In this document: positions 24,301 to 36,000 of the stretch, one piece after another
Layout of the letters: every line of letters starts with the position of its first letter
How positions within the stretch are numbered: the stretch's first letter is position 1
NCBI GenBank assembly: GCA_930367205.1
Contig: OV884013.1
Coordinates: 113,975,475 to 114,039,474 of the forward strand
Direction: 5' to 3'
Length of the DNA: 64,000 nt
DNA from: Acanthosoma haemorrhoidale
Taxonomy: Eukaryota > Arthropoda > Insecta > Hemiptera > Acanthosomatidae
Notes under the pieces: model-generated
Seen by the model: only the letters and a program-made list of their open reading frames with translations
Told to the model about the DNA's origin: nothing
Databases searched by the model: none
Translations under genes and position numbers: made by a program

Positions 24301-27300
24301 TGGATAAACAACAATATTTTAAATAAAGGCTTTAAATGTTGTTTCTTTCGTTTACAGGCAAAATTGTAACCAATTTTACGTTTAGCATAAATTAGTAATA
24401 GATACCTTCGGTTACAGATAACATTGTAATCAATTTTATATTTAACATGAATTAGTGATAAATACTTTCGTTTATAGAGAAACGCCATTGAGTCTTTGTT
24501 CAGAGAAAAAATACATTACCTACATGATTATCCAGAAAGATAAAATCATATTATTTATATACTATTTTAGCACACAAAAGAATTCAAGTACACTAGTAGG
24601 ACCCAAAAGCCCAGGGCTTCGGTCACGCATCATAAGGGTCTTAATTAACAGGGATCTGTTCAACCCGATCAAGTCGATTTGTTAATATTAATGCAAAGCA
24701 TTAAGATTCGGTGTGGACAGTTCTATATTCCTTCCAAGTAACAATGTTACATCAGTTATTTGGCCAGATAGATTTTGTGTAGTGTTTAGCTCGATGAAAC
24801 CAGACATTTGCTATGAAAGAAAAATTATCATGTTTATCTGCTTCAGAGTAGCATAGCGATTATGCTCTTAATGCTTCCCCTAATCTTTTTACCTACCTGT
24901 TGCTAAAGCTTGTTCACTGTTTTCAATTCTGCTATTATAGTCTACAAATTATATATAGTACACTTCTCGCACACATGCAAATCACATTTTTTCTTCAATT
25001 TAATTCTCAATCAATTTTAGTTGCCTTTTTAGGGTTTTATAGTTGTTTTTTTCCAAAACCAGATAGAGCCATAGTTAATCAAAGCCATTTAGAATTGACT
25101 ATGCTCCCAATACCGAAACAAACAAACAGATGAGTTGCAATTTTCCTCAGAAGCACTTTGATATCAATTAGACCAGCCTATCAAATAAAGACTCAAATCA
25201 AGAACCATATCTGTAAAGTTAGACTTCTTACAAGGTTACCATAACATAAGTATTCATGAAAAATAATACAATCATTATTTAATTACTGGTGATTAAAAAA
25301 TAAATCTTATTATGTAGGATTTCAAATTAATGATCATCTTGAGTTATTATCATTAATGTCAGCATCTTGATTAATATTATTGTGAGTATTATGTTTTGGG
25401 GCATTAGCGAACTATTATCGAAATAATAATTTCAAATTATGACCTGTAATCTCAATGGTTTTATAATAATCAGCCAAAGGAAAATAAAGTGACTGGGCCC
25501 TAATAACTTAAATACAATTACTAATTTTAATAAAGATATTTCACTTACTTTTTTTTTATTAGAAATAACCAATTTCTAATAAAAAAAAATACATACCTAG
25601 TCGCATAATTGAGAAAAATGCAACACTGGTCGAAGGGCACTGTTTCAAGGATGTTTACTAGCTCTTTCTCCTTGATGGTTATTCTGGCATTGAAGTCCGG
25701 ATGGTCCCGGGTGATGATAATCATCTGCCTGAGGCCGAGAAGCACCGGGGTTGGCCCGCCGCTGGGTGTGACATGCTTCCCATTCCGCATGTACTTCCTC
25801 GTAAAATCCAGCAGTTTAGTGGGGTAGGTCGCACTGAGAGCTAGCACTTGCTTGCTATCCCCGCAATTGTTGAAGATGTAGCTACAAATAAATTATAGAA
25901 AAAAAATCTTAATGCATTGTAATTCACAACCCTGAAAGGAGAGGCTCTACTTCCCTTCAGGTGCGAGGTGATCACCTTTTGCCTGTCTGTAGGTTAGACT
26001 ATAGTGCTTATAAAAATGATTCAATCAATCTAAAAATTGTAAGGTATACACAATAGCACAAAATATATAATGCTAATTAGTGTTATGTTAAAATACAGCA
26101 ATGGGATCTATGGAGAAAAAAAAAAGCATAAAGAAGTTAAACCTGTAATGCCAACTTTAAAGTTTTCTTTTCCCATAGCTAAGAACCTATTTTAGATTTA
26201 ATGTTCAGTTTTATTTTAAAAAAACCTATTCAACTAATTCACTGTCATTTCAGCCAATCTCAATAGATCTTTTATAAAATGGATTATTTTTGTTCAAAAA
26301 CACAATTATTTAATAAGTTTTATAACACTATCATGCTGTCTTATATCCCTCAATATTGTTTATTCACTTCCTGCGACCATCATTCCGTTTACAAATACTC
26401 AACAAGTTACAATTCAGCTGAAGTCGGTGAGAAAAAAAAATAGTGATGCCAATGAAATGGGAGAAACATCTGCGTACAAGACAAGTACATATCAGTATTC
26501 TCTGATGTGATTATATAACTCCGATTCCTTGATACAGAGGAGTTCGAAGTTCTATTTTTTTTTTTTTTCTGGGGACTCACATCTATAACTTACAATGGCA
26601 CATTTAATAACATAGACACCCCACCACTTAGGACTACGAACAATCGTAGGCAAACAGAGAATAATATTTTAGGTTTGGTACGCACCTATAACCATTATTT
26701 ATTACAAAACAAAAACATTTATCAAATATTTTAGCATACGTACATACATGATAGCAAAAAATAATTTTTTCAAACGTTCGAATTATTCAAGTTCTCTACT
26801 GTCTTTTTTCATTATAACCCTCCAAGTCGGATTTACAAAAGTGCCTTTGTAGTAACAGATATTACTCTTTGGCATTGAAATAATAAATGTGTGAGATTCT
26901 CAAGGTTGTTAAAGGTAACTTAAGGTTTGTTATAGTCCACATGTTTGTTAACAAACTTGTTTTTTCTATTGATATTAGATATTAGCTTGCAACACAGGAA
27001 AGTATTTACGCAAAACTTTAAATTAGTAACTGTTATACAGTGAAGCACCGATCTGGGGATTTCAAGATACTCAAACAAGAGTTTTTTTTTATATAAGAAG
27101 CTTGACAGCTTCCATTTATTTTTCAATTCATAGATTATCACCATGTGAATATTTTTTAAACATGTATCTTAATAGAAGAGAATATTTATGATATTCGGCA
27201 TACAACAGAACAACAATGGTGCATGATCCTACACATATGTATGCGGGGTAACATAACAAGCTCTCTACTGAATATATAAACTTACTTATACTGGAATCAA

Positions 27301-28217
27301 ATATGAGGAATTGAACGTAACAGTATAAGCATTGTAAAAACAAAGCTAAGTGATATGTTCCCAGTTATGTTAGTTTGCTGCAGTGTTATGTGAATATAAA
27401 TGAAATAAATAAGATCGTCTACTTTCTTAAAACAGTCGTGAACACTATGTTGTCATAATGTACTAATATCACTAAATAGTATTTATTAACTAAGACATAC
27501 TTCAAATCATGATGATAATTGTATTGCGGTTCGAATAGCTTGTCCGCCTCATCTAAGACAAACAATCTAACTGCCTTCGAATCCAAAATATTTAGTTCGA
27601 TCAAGTGTCTAATTCTGCCAGGAGAACCTACTGCAATATGACAACTCCTTAAATGTTGTTTGTCCATACTGGTTGGTCGCCCACCAACAAACGAACCAAT
27701 TTTCAAACCTAAATAAATAATTCTGTAGTAAAACAGAGTTATACAGTTGTAAGTATGTCTTTGAGATTAATAATAGCGGATACTAACCTTTCATTGAGCT
27801 TCCGATAGTTTTTAAAACATCGGCTATTTGGAAAGCTATCTCTCTCGTGGGAGCAATAATTATAACTTGCACTCTTTTTATACTTATATCAACGGATTCT
27901 AAAGCTGTGACACCAAAAACAAGTGTTTTGCCAGTGCCAGATTTGGCCTGTACAATGAGATCTACAAAAAGTGAACTGTAAATAAGGCAACCATGAAAGT
28001 TAGCTTAAGTTTTCAAACTATCATTAAATATGAACATACCCAAACCACATCGGGCAAGAGGTATAGCTACCAATTGAATAGGTGATGGTTTTTTAAATCC
28101 AGCAGAGTGTAATCCTTCAAGTATTGAACTAGGCAAGAGCATTGTGGCGAAGGTGACACCATCCTCGATGGCAATATCGTCCGTCCTATTTTTATTTTCT
28201 AACTCATGAGCTACCAT
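18395..28217 (-). CDS. DDX20: DEAD-box RNA helicase DDX20 / Gemin3, six exons
   Basis: Exons, 5' to 3': 28217-28040, 27961-27788, 27708-27501, 25881-25597, 23347-23091, 19656-18395. All junctions are GT/AG and every phase joins in frame, giving 787 residues (human Gemin3 has about 820). Visible motifs are Q-motif region with [15 protein letters not shown] (45-59), AKSGTGKT (65-72), PTRE (97-100), DEAD (170-173), SAT (203-205), TDLAARGID (327-335) and HRMGRAGR (356-363). All helicase residues are intact. The [16 protein letters not shown] block and the GxCxS... segment after motif VI are characteristic of Gemin3. The last exon encodes about 420 residues, mostly acidic, Ser/Lys-rich and disordered. 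In the SMN complex Gemin3 supports snRNP assembly. The start MVAHELEN is chosen because similarity begins after it; an upstream in-frame Met exists at 28295. Introns hold a Tigger relic, a candidate LTR and tandem repeats. Confidence 0.95.
20153..20797 (+). repeat. Candidate solo LTR in DDX20 intron 5
   Basis: Bounded by TGTTG and TTAACA. Contains a TATATAAG box at about 20424, a GC-richer block of about 220 bases, and AATAAAACC at about 20748 near the right end, as in an LTR. No target duplication was found and no partner copy is in the window, so this is a guess from architecture. The 85-codon frame inside (20403-20660) is not considered a gene. Confidence 0.3.
21025..22631 (+). mobile_element. 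Tigger/pogo-type transposon relic in DDX20 intron 5
   Basis: Plus-strand fragments in shifting frames give [20 protein letters not shown] (CENP-B-like helix-turn-helix), [13 protein letters not shown], then GLFYRMLPS-like text, [38 protein letters not shown] and [22 protein letters not shown]. The last is the second catalytic Asp block of the jerky/Tigger DDE domain. Stops and shifts are numerous. Ends share CCTCGTT-ATC-GGA (21030s) with its inverse near 22605-22628 (TCCAGATAAACGAGG), supporting inverted termini. It inserted in an intron, so it is harmless to DDX20. Confidence 0.85.
24347..24487. repeat. Tandem repeat of about 61 bases, 2.3 copies
   Basis: Units begin CTTTCGTTTACAGG, CCTTCGGTTACAGAT and CTTTCGTTTATAGAG. 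Between them run ATTGTAA-CAATTTTA and AA-TTAGTAATAGATA/AATTAGTGATAAATA. Located in DDX20 intron 4. Confidence 0.8.
25549..25589. repeat. Perfect 18-bp inverted repeat at the DDX20 exon 4 splice donor
   Basis: Arms 25549-25566 (nine T then ATTAGAAAT) and 25572-25589 (ATTTCTAAT then nine A), with a 5-base loop. In the minus-strand transcript the hairpin starts two bases after the GTATGT donor (25596-25591) of the exon 25881-25597. Confidence 0.9.
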
Positions 28218-28541
28218 ATTCACTGTGTCAGAGTTTTTAATCAAACTTCTAACAGGAATTATTACAAAGAACCAGCGCTCACCGATTTGAAACAATGGCG
28301 GACACGTCGAGTCCTTGATAACCTATGAAATAGTTTACAATGTTGTATTTCTTCTATATCGAGAATGAATAAATAATAACAAGGTACTCCTTCAATCATT
28401 TATTCTCGTTAAATATATTGAACATGTTCATTGTATTTTCGTGTGATTGCGATATGATATTGTCTTATCAGTTACCACCTGTCATCTGTTTGCCGCGTTT
28501 TCGCAGGCCTGGATTTTGTCTTTCAATGCAGTTGCTATACC

Positions 28542-28664
28542 ATGAGTATTTTTTGTGGAATACACGTGACGACAACGGCCAAGTTTTCTAAAGACTCGAT
28601 TGCCTTAATTACAGGCGAAGAAGAAATTGAATTAAGAAACAGTAGGCGGGCTTATGAGACATAG
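28542..28664 (+). CDS. Short open frame head-to-head with DDX20, possible first exon
   Basis: A 40-codon frame from ATG 28542 reads MSIFCGIHVTTTAKFSKDSI, ALITGEEEIELRN and ends at TAG 28662. It lies 325 bases from the DDX20 start in the opposite direction, where a divergent gene would begin. The pattern Cys-Gly-Ile near the start with E-E-x-L-R-N about 25 residues later recalls the beginning of class II glutamine amidotransferase domains (asparagine-synthetase-like). However, Cys is residue 5, not 2, and no continuation was found before the mariner copy at 28740. A possible donor GTAGGC lies within AACAGTAGGC. Function not claimed. Confidence 0.25.
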   Translation: MSIFCGIHVTTTAKFSKDSIALITGEEEIELRNSRRAYET

Positions 28665-28739
28665 AAGAAAAGAGAAAGTTATTTAAGGGCAAAGTAGCAA
28701 AGGTTTACGAATATTTTAGAATGAGTGTGAATTATCAGG

Positions 28740-29720
28740 TGGAGTCATAAGTAACTTCCGGTGCAGCTAAGTAGAATCTATTGTTCGTATCCATCCGCTA
28801 TGAGTTACCATGACAACAAGTTTTTGTTTTCACTATATAGACGAGGCTTCAGTGAAATCCTTCAAGTGAAAAATCAGTTCCTTTTGTCAACTGTTTTGTG
28901 TGACCCATGTTACGTTAAACTGTTTTTTTTAACCTCTGAAATAAAGAGTCAAAAAGTACATAAAATATGCAATGTATATGGTGAAGGACTAATAACAGAT
29001 TGGGCAGTTAGAAATTGGTTTTTAAAATTCCGTTCTGGAGATACGACCTTAAAAGACGAACCGAGGGCGGGACATTCTCCCGACTTTGACGACAACCTTT
29101 TAAAGGCGATATTGGAGCACAATCCACGTCAACCAACAAGAGGTATAGCAGAGAGGTTGAATACATCACAATCAACTGTTAGCCGCCACCTGGAGAAATT
29201 AGGGAAAGTCAGCAAGTTAGGAGTGTGGGTACCTTACAATCTCAGTGAACGGAATAAAGAAGATCGCAAGTCTATCACCACAAGTCTGCTCTCACGAGTA
29301 TAAATTGAGCCTTTTTTAAACAGGATTGTAACAGGCGATGAAAAATGGTTTACCTATGACAATATAGTCCGCAAAAGACAGTGGCTTGATAAGGATCAAC
29401 CACCCCTACCAGATCCGAAAGCTAACATCCATGGCAAAATTTACACAAACGCCAATTGGTCACTCCTGTTTTACTCCGAATTTCATTATAAGCACAGAAT
29501 ACACCATTGGATTTGAACGAAGCGTATAAAACGGGATATTTCCTCTCACATACAAATCAGTTGTTCGTCATCCTTTGTACCACAAAACAAAAATCTGAAT
29601 ATTGTTGGGAGTGAATTGAGACAGCAGAAAAGCTGCACTGACAACACAGTTCTGATATGTGACGTACGTGTGAGAACACCTTCTATTCAAACCCTACAAA
29701 GAATATTTCTCAAGTAAAGT
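28740..29720 (+). mobile_element. Mariner transposon relic
   Basis: The N-terminal half of the transposase is open in one frame (28761-29303). It has ICNVYGEGLITDWAVRNWFL, KFRSGDTTLKDEPRAGHSPD, the helix-turn-helix RGIAERLNTSQSTVSRHLEK and the linker WVPYNLSERNK. After a stop, FLNRIVTGDEKWFTYDN carries the first catalytic Asp, followed by KRQWLDKDQPPLPDPKANIH. The C-terminal half is scrambled. SETMAR-like mariner families share this text. No clear inverted ends were found; GGAGTCATAAGTAACTTCCG at 28741 may be the left terminus. Confidence 0.85.
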
Positions 29721-30440
29721 AGCTAGCTATATTTATTTTTTTATAAATTTGAATGTTTCGCCTATATAGTAATAACGTATAAACAATTATGTAAGGCATG
29801 CAATCTATCAGTTCCTAATTGGGACTGAGGGGTCCCATCTCTCCCTAGGTCGAACCGGTCGAGGAACGGTTCATCTTCTTTGACGTGCTCAGTGGGAACA
29901 ACTCCATTTTTGAGTTTTGACAATATTTGTCTTGTGAGCCCCCACAACAATTTGTTAACAGCCTAACAAAGCTTTTATATATTTTATTATCATCTTCATG
30001 TTGAGGTTGGAAACTTTTCAGACCACCTGTGTACCTGTTTCCTTTCTTTTATATTTCTCATTTCCTTCCTAAGGCTGCATTTCACCATCTTCTTTATCTG
30101 ATTCATCAAAGAAACATTATTGATTTTATCAGTTTACTCTCTTTATTTAAGAAAACTCAAAAATTATTTTTTCAATTTTTACAGAGTTATGTCTGAATAT
30201 TATTTTTGACCGACGCTGATAGACCACAGCTATGATCTGTATCAATGGACTCCAAGAAACTAAATTAGAAATTTAAATTATTATTAAACCCATTCTGTTC
30301 TTCTGCTACACTTGATTCTTTATTATTTGAATTTTAAAGACCTAAGACTATAACCACACAATATATTAAAGGCACAGAAGGCATTTATTTAAAGCAAAGA
30401 GCTATTCAAGCAAAGAGAACAGTCTTCACAATGTACTAGC
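29721..30440. other. No gene recognised
   Basis: AT-rich. A 62-codon minus-strand frame at 29762-29950 lies in a slightly GC-richer block but shows no motif. Nothing else was supported. Confidence 0.4.
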
Positions 30441-32950
30441 CTAGCAATCTAGCAAAAACATCATTACTGGAAAGGGGAAATAGTTAACCGTCGTGTATTC
30501 TTTCTTTTTCTTAATCTGCGTTAGTGTATTGTTTAGATAGTTGTGGACCCGTATGCCTTTCTGGAGTCTTGTTCGGTGGAACTGTTTTCTTGATTTTCGT
30601 TTGTCAGTGATAACTTGTCTAATGTAAGTAGGATACTTCGGTAATGGGTGTTCTTTTGGCCGGGAGTACAGTGATTGGTTAATATGCCACTTGTTTAGGT
30701 AAGAATTCTGATGCCTCTTCAAGCTCAGTTCCTGATTTAAGGATAAGGGAATGCTTAACCTCGTGTCTGTAACTCCTGAAAATATTTCCGGTCAACCGAT
30801 CCAGTGGTGAGAGGATTGCCGTTCTGGCAACAAAGGAACTTTAAGGTTAGGTACACTAGGGAGTGATCTGAGGATAGGTCCAAAATAGTTTTGATGGTAT
30901 GGTGCATAGAGTTAAATCATTTTCTAATAAAGAAATAAAGTAGGTTTAGTTCAGTGGTCGGCAAACTCGTCATCCAAAGGAGCCAAATATAAACAATACA
31001 AAATTGAAGTTTATTCAAAGAGCCATTTTTTTCATAAACTTAAGCTTTGCTTTAGTAGAGACATTTTTATGGAATTAATTATAATTAAAAGTGCACTCTT
31101 GAGCTTGTCGTTGCTGAATATGTCTTAGTTTAACTAACAGTACATTAAATAAAACTTACATATACATAACAGATATCATACTTACATAAAGATAACATTT
31201 ATTTGAAAACATAACAAGTTAAATAATATAAAAGGTATCCTTAAAAAAAACTACAAATACTCCACTAATGTGAACAATGTCCTTGCATTTCTTGGAAAGT
31301 AAGGGTAAGTCAGGTTTGTATGTTGTTGTTTTTAATTTTAGGCACGATTCCAAGTTCTCATCGATAAGCCGATTTGTTAATTTACTCTTGATAAAGTTCA
31401 TGCTTGTAAACGATGATAAATATGTAGACCCAAATAAGGAAAGAACAGCAAACGCTAGTTGATCACATGAGTCAGGAATACTATTCCAGGTGTTATCAAC
31501 ATATCCTCCATCTCCAGATCTTTCAAAGCAGACTTAATTGTGCTGTAAAATTAATTCACAATTTTTCTACAATAGCTCTAAATCGGCATGGAGACGCTTT
31601 ATTTTTTAAATCCAGCAACTGCATTTCAAAGCTGCCAATATCAATATCAAAGGGCAAAAAATTTATTTCTGTTACCGTGGCATTCAGAGGTTTATTAACA
31701 AAGACTAACGCCACTTTGCTGTTTCTAAAGTCTTTGAACCTACTGAGCTTCATATTCAACAGTGTTGTTCTCAAATAGCAAATGTCAATATTAGACGTTT
31801 GTCCTTTAAGTGGCAATAATACCAAAAGTTCCTCTTTAGGAACCTGTATTGGATTTCCTGTAGTGGAGATAAATCGCACAAAAAGAGAAACTTGCGCTGT
31901 GTCATTTATATCACAAAACTCTACTATTGATAGAGTTGAGGACAATATGAGATTTCTAAAAATATGCCTCTTTTCTGTAGGCTTGCGTTACAAACCGTTT
32001 ACTCGTCTCTTACAAGACAAGTTAGTAAATAATGTTCCATGCCTGCACTAAACATTTCGTGGAAGAGCCGTGGTTTACGGACCACTGGTCTAGTTGTTTC
32101 ATATGAGAGGTGGGGTGATTTGGTACTACTGCGAAAAGGTTTAAATTGTGAATTATCGAATTTAGACTTCCTCCTCTCGGTAAAGTGAGGTAGCTGTCGA
32201 ACTGTCGATAAGAGTGGCGCTGGTTGCTGACGGGTTTTCTCACTCTCTGGAGTTCTTTGTAGACTCTGCAGTCCTTGTAGTTAGCAGGATGTGAGTGACC
32301 GCCATTTGAGAGGGTTCCCGGAGTATCCTCCGTTTTTCCGCAGCTACTGAGATGGGGCGTTTTCAGCAACGAACACGCTGGTATTGGTGGCGTCAGTACG
32401 TTTTTGTATGTTATATCGGCATCGCTTGGACTGACTGTTTAATCGCTTTCTGCGAGGCTATTCAGTGATATAGAAAATATTCTCATTGTAAGAATTCTAA
32501 ATCCACAAAAAAACATGGGAGTGGGTGTATATTGTAAATACCGGCTATACTTCTGACTTTACAGTCCTTTGCTTGTATATCTTAGATTATTTCCTCTCTG
32601 ACCGTAGAATAATGTTGTCCTTTAATGCGTCGCAGTCATTTCTTGGGTGGCTGATAACTGTGGAAATCAGCCTTTTCGTTTTCCAGGTTATTTAAAATAC
32701 TCCTGCAATCTTTGGATAAATAGTGGCATCGTTAATGTTCGATTTTAAATCTACGTTGTTGCTTCAACGAGGTCATTTATTATCCTTACGACCTCCCCTC
32801 CCTCCCGAAATTTGCGTTCTTCTATATAAATACAATCTTTAGTTAATGTTCTACTATACCCAGCCACCAGTGGACTCTCACCACTGTACCGAAACAACCA
32901 ACCTCCACCGAGGCTTCCCACACCCCTTAATCCTCTCACACCACCTTCAA
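30441..32950 (-). mobile_element. Jockey-type LINE relic, split by a hAT element
   Basis: On the minus strand, right to left: an ORF1 (Gag-like) piece at about 32760-32096 with IAGIYNIHPLP, a decayed zinc-knuckle block recalling YGHTKTY, and SHPANYKDCRVYKELQ, the usual end of Jockey ORF1. After the hAT insertion (30952-32087) comes the endonuclease end ILDLSSDHSLVYLTLK at about 30880-30830. The EN-RT linker PKYPTYIRQVITDKRKSRKQ sits in the 93-codon frame 30722-30441. Most of the endonuclease and all RT palm motifs are missing. Frameshifts are common. Confidence 0.8.
30952..32087 (-). mobile_element. hAT transposon, 1136 bp, with target duplication
   Basis: Ends are CAGTGGTCGGCAAAC (30952) and its near-inverse GTTTACGGACCACTG (to 32087). 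Flanks are GTTTAGTT (30944-30951) and GTCTAGTT (32088-32095), an 8-base duplication with one mismatch, as hAT makes. Inside, minus-strand frames give the C-terminal part of a transposase of the SCAND3/GTF2IRD2-like type: VRFISTTGNPIQVPKEELLV, VNKPLNATVTEINFLPF, then MNFIKSKLTNRLIDENLESC. The N-terminal zinc finger and much of the catalytic domain are absent, so it is internally deleted and non-autonomous. Confidence 0.9.
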
Positions 32951-35900
32951 GCAGGTACTCCTAGTATAAGAATCCGATTAACCTAAATATTCTATATTTT
33001 TCCCTCATCCTGAATTTCTAACTAGAGAGCTTAGAAAAAAAAACACTACACAAGCCCACACAACACAATTTCATTTTAATGTCAATAATATTTTAGTGAC
33101 ATAATTATAAGCAATCACATATTGCCAGCTACTGTTTTCCCTTCACATTCAACCGACATTCTCCGAAAATAGGCAAAGATGATAACTATGAGGAATCGTT
33201 CAATATGAATGCGAGGAATGTGCTGTGGTACATATGTAATATAAATTAAAAAAAATAATGGATAAACATTTAATACCGCATACAGCTAAGAAAATATAAG
33301 CCATTGATTATTGTTGGTGACTTTTCTCCCTTCACACCCAACCGGTTTTTAACGAAAATTTGGAAGACATTTTTTAAACTTCTTCTACATCAATGCAATT
33401 TGCAATAAATGTGCAGCCTTTTGCTGTCAATATAAATACAAAGTTTAATTTAAATATCGCTAATAGTTTGTAAACGTTTGGAACTTGTTAAGCATACAAG
33501 TTAGATTCAACTTTTCAAAAAATATAATGTTTATATTGTTTCCTACCTCTCTGTCAAATTTTAACGGCATGCTTAAAATGAAAAGGTTTCAAAATGTACA
33601 CAGATGATATTTAATTATTTTATTTAATTGTTTGGGTTGTGTGCAAAGTATTAACATAATGCACTTAAGGGTATCAGTTTTTTGTCCTATTTACGCCACG
33701 AGAAACTAATGGAAGCGTTTATTCTGGTAATCATTTGTCTAATTTCAATTTACACTTATTCATATTTAATATTTTTTAGATTATATTTGAAGTAAAACGT
33801 TTGTCGTATTTGCCCTAGTCAATATATATGAAGGAGCATCTTATGAATTATTAATTTTAAAATTGAGCATTGAGTAATTGGTGTCAATAATTCCGGACAT
33901 TGAAGCTAATGTCAATTCAATTTCTCTGATATCCAAGATCCTTCACTGTTACATTAAGTTATTTCTTTTTCAAGTCATGATAGATCATTTAAAAAATCGG
34001 TGCTTTTGATTTAATTGTTGGCCTCTAGTATTTGTATTAATATGCCATCATCTTTTATAACCTATGTCAATGTATTATGAATTGTTTTTGGCATCACTTT
34101 TCATTGCGTTATTCCAGTTCAATTCGCAGGTGTAGTTGAGCAAACTCTTGTATATAATTCATGTTTATTGGTTCAATATGTCTCCGTTTTGCTAACAGAT
34201 TTTAATTATAGTTGTGCTGCAGATTTTAATGTGCAGTTATGTGAATGACTGGCTCACTTTCAGCAACCCTAGGCAAAGTATATGGTGTGGTTTTAACAGA
34301 AATTTTTATGTTTTGAATGAGGCGTATAAATTATACAAATGGTAGTAGTAACCCAGTACAAAAACATTTTATGGGATGTCTCGTATAAATTATGAATATT
34401 CAATATTGATGTTCTTGCTCTTTTGTCAGTTTTTCAACAATAGTTGTAAAGGCAGTTTATAAGTTATCTACGTTGAAAAAAAAAAAATGACAGCAATTTT
34501 AAATACGGTTTAGTCTGAATTAAGGATCAATATTTCTATGCCAAAGATAAACTAACAATCTTTTTAGTTTTAATTTCTATTGTATGACAGTAAATGAATA
34601 TATTAGTAAGCAATGCTTCTATATATTTTCGTTAAATTACAATTAAGAAAAAGTGGATTTTTGTTTAATTAAGAATTTTAATTCACATCATTCCCCCAGC
34701 TTTTTAAATTCTTTTTCTTGTGTAGCTTGATTCCTTCCTCTTTTTTTCCTTTATCAAGTATTCTCATTTTTCATTACTTTTTAAAGAGGTACAGTTTCCG
34801 ATCATTACAAGTCTCCTTATAATTACGCATTCAGCTTCTGCAATATTGTAAAGTTGTTATTATTTGGGTTTCGATATATTCCAGTGATTACTTTTGGTAG
34901 TGTTTGGCAGGTATTTTAATCCTAGTATAATAATTTTTTAGTACTTATTAATTAACAGGGTCTATTCGTGTTTACGATTAAGTACTTTATAAATTTTAAT
35001 ACATACATATTTCATTCAATATGCACCTACTCTCATCTCTAAAATGGAATCTATTAAAAATAACTATGAGAGAAAAGCAGACAGATTTATTATGATTCAG
35101 GAAACCGCTACACTCCAACATTTTAATGTGAATCGTATTATTTTGTTGAATCTGAACCTGGAGTATACATATACTCAAAACATTAAAAAATTGTGATGCA
35201 GAGTCAGATACACAATAAAAAAAAACAGTAGTAATAATTATATCGCTTTGTACATAGAGTCATAATCCTGTCCATATCACAGAACTTAAGAGCCTTGCAC
35301 TACTAGGTTCCATTTGCATTCGTTGCTAGAGGTCTCACTTGCGCCAACATGTCTTCAACAAATAAACTGTTAAAGCATATTCTTAAATAAAAAAAAAAAT
35401 ACAATTACATAACAGGTATCCCCCCTTGTTAATTAACAAGTACCTTTTATAGAGGTGATGCCGTTTGAAAGTTGTCTTGTATAAAAACTCATTTTTGGAA
35501 ATTTCACTTAAAAAAAAAAAAATTATTTGTAGCATCAGTTCTAGCTAGAGTATTTAGTTCTGTAGAATTGTTGTCTTGTCAGGATGGGCTTGCTAGTGCA
35601 CTACCACATATAAGTGAGCATTGGTAACATAACTGTCTTTGTAATGTCGTGCAGTTGTGTTTAATGATTTATGTCTGTTAATGTTAATGAGTGCATACAG
35701 TTATAGACTTCTAATTAGCTTGTAGTAGTTTTTATGTTGTGCATAGTTTCCAGGTCATCCCTGTGTCTAAATATAATCCAATACTTAAATATAAATATAA
35801 TCAAAACCTAATAACTATGTTTCTTAACAGCCTAAGCTGATATTAAACAATTAAATAAAAATGGAAACAATGCAGTGGAACCAGTCTGAACTGCTGGTAG

Positions 35901-35980
35901 ATTGGTTAACTTTTAATTGGGCTTAAATTAATAACGGAAATACTAAGCAAAATATTTATATTTTTTTCTTTTGTTTACAG
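32951..35980. other. Intergenic sequence upstream of xmas
   Basis: AT-rich, without a recognised gene. Two related words, CTGTTTTCCCTTCACATTCAACCG (about 33136) and ACTTTTCTCCCTTCACACCCAACCG (about 33318), lie about 180 bases apart. The xmas promoter and 5' non-coding exon must lie here, since a pyrimidine-rich AG acceptor precedes the xmas start, but neither could be placed. Confidence 0.4.
35973..35980 (+). other. 3' splice acceptor of the xmas 5' UTR intron
   Basis: A run of T followed by TTTACAG ends at 35980, 20 bases before the chosen ATG at 36001. Open reading upstream of the AG uses no ATG. This suggests a 5' non-coding exon further upstream. Confidence 0.65.
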
Positions 35981-36000
35981 GTGCAGTAAAGAAAGTTAAA

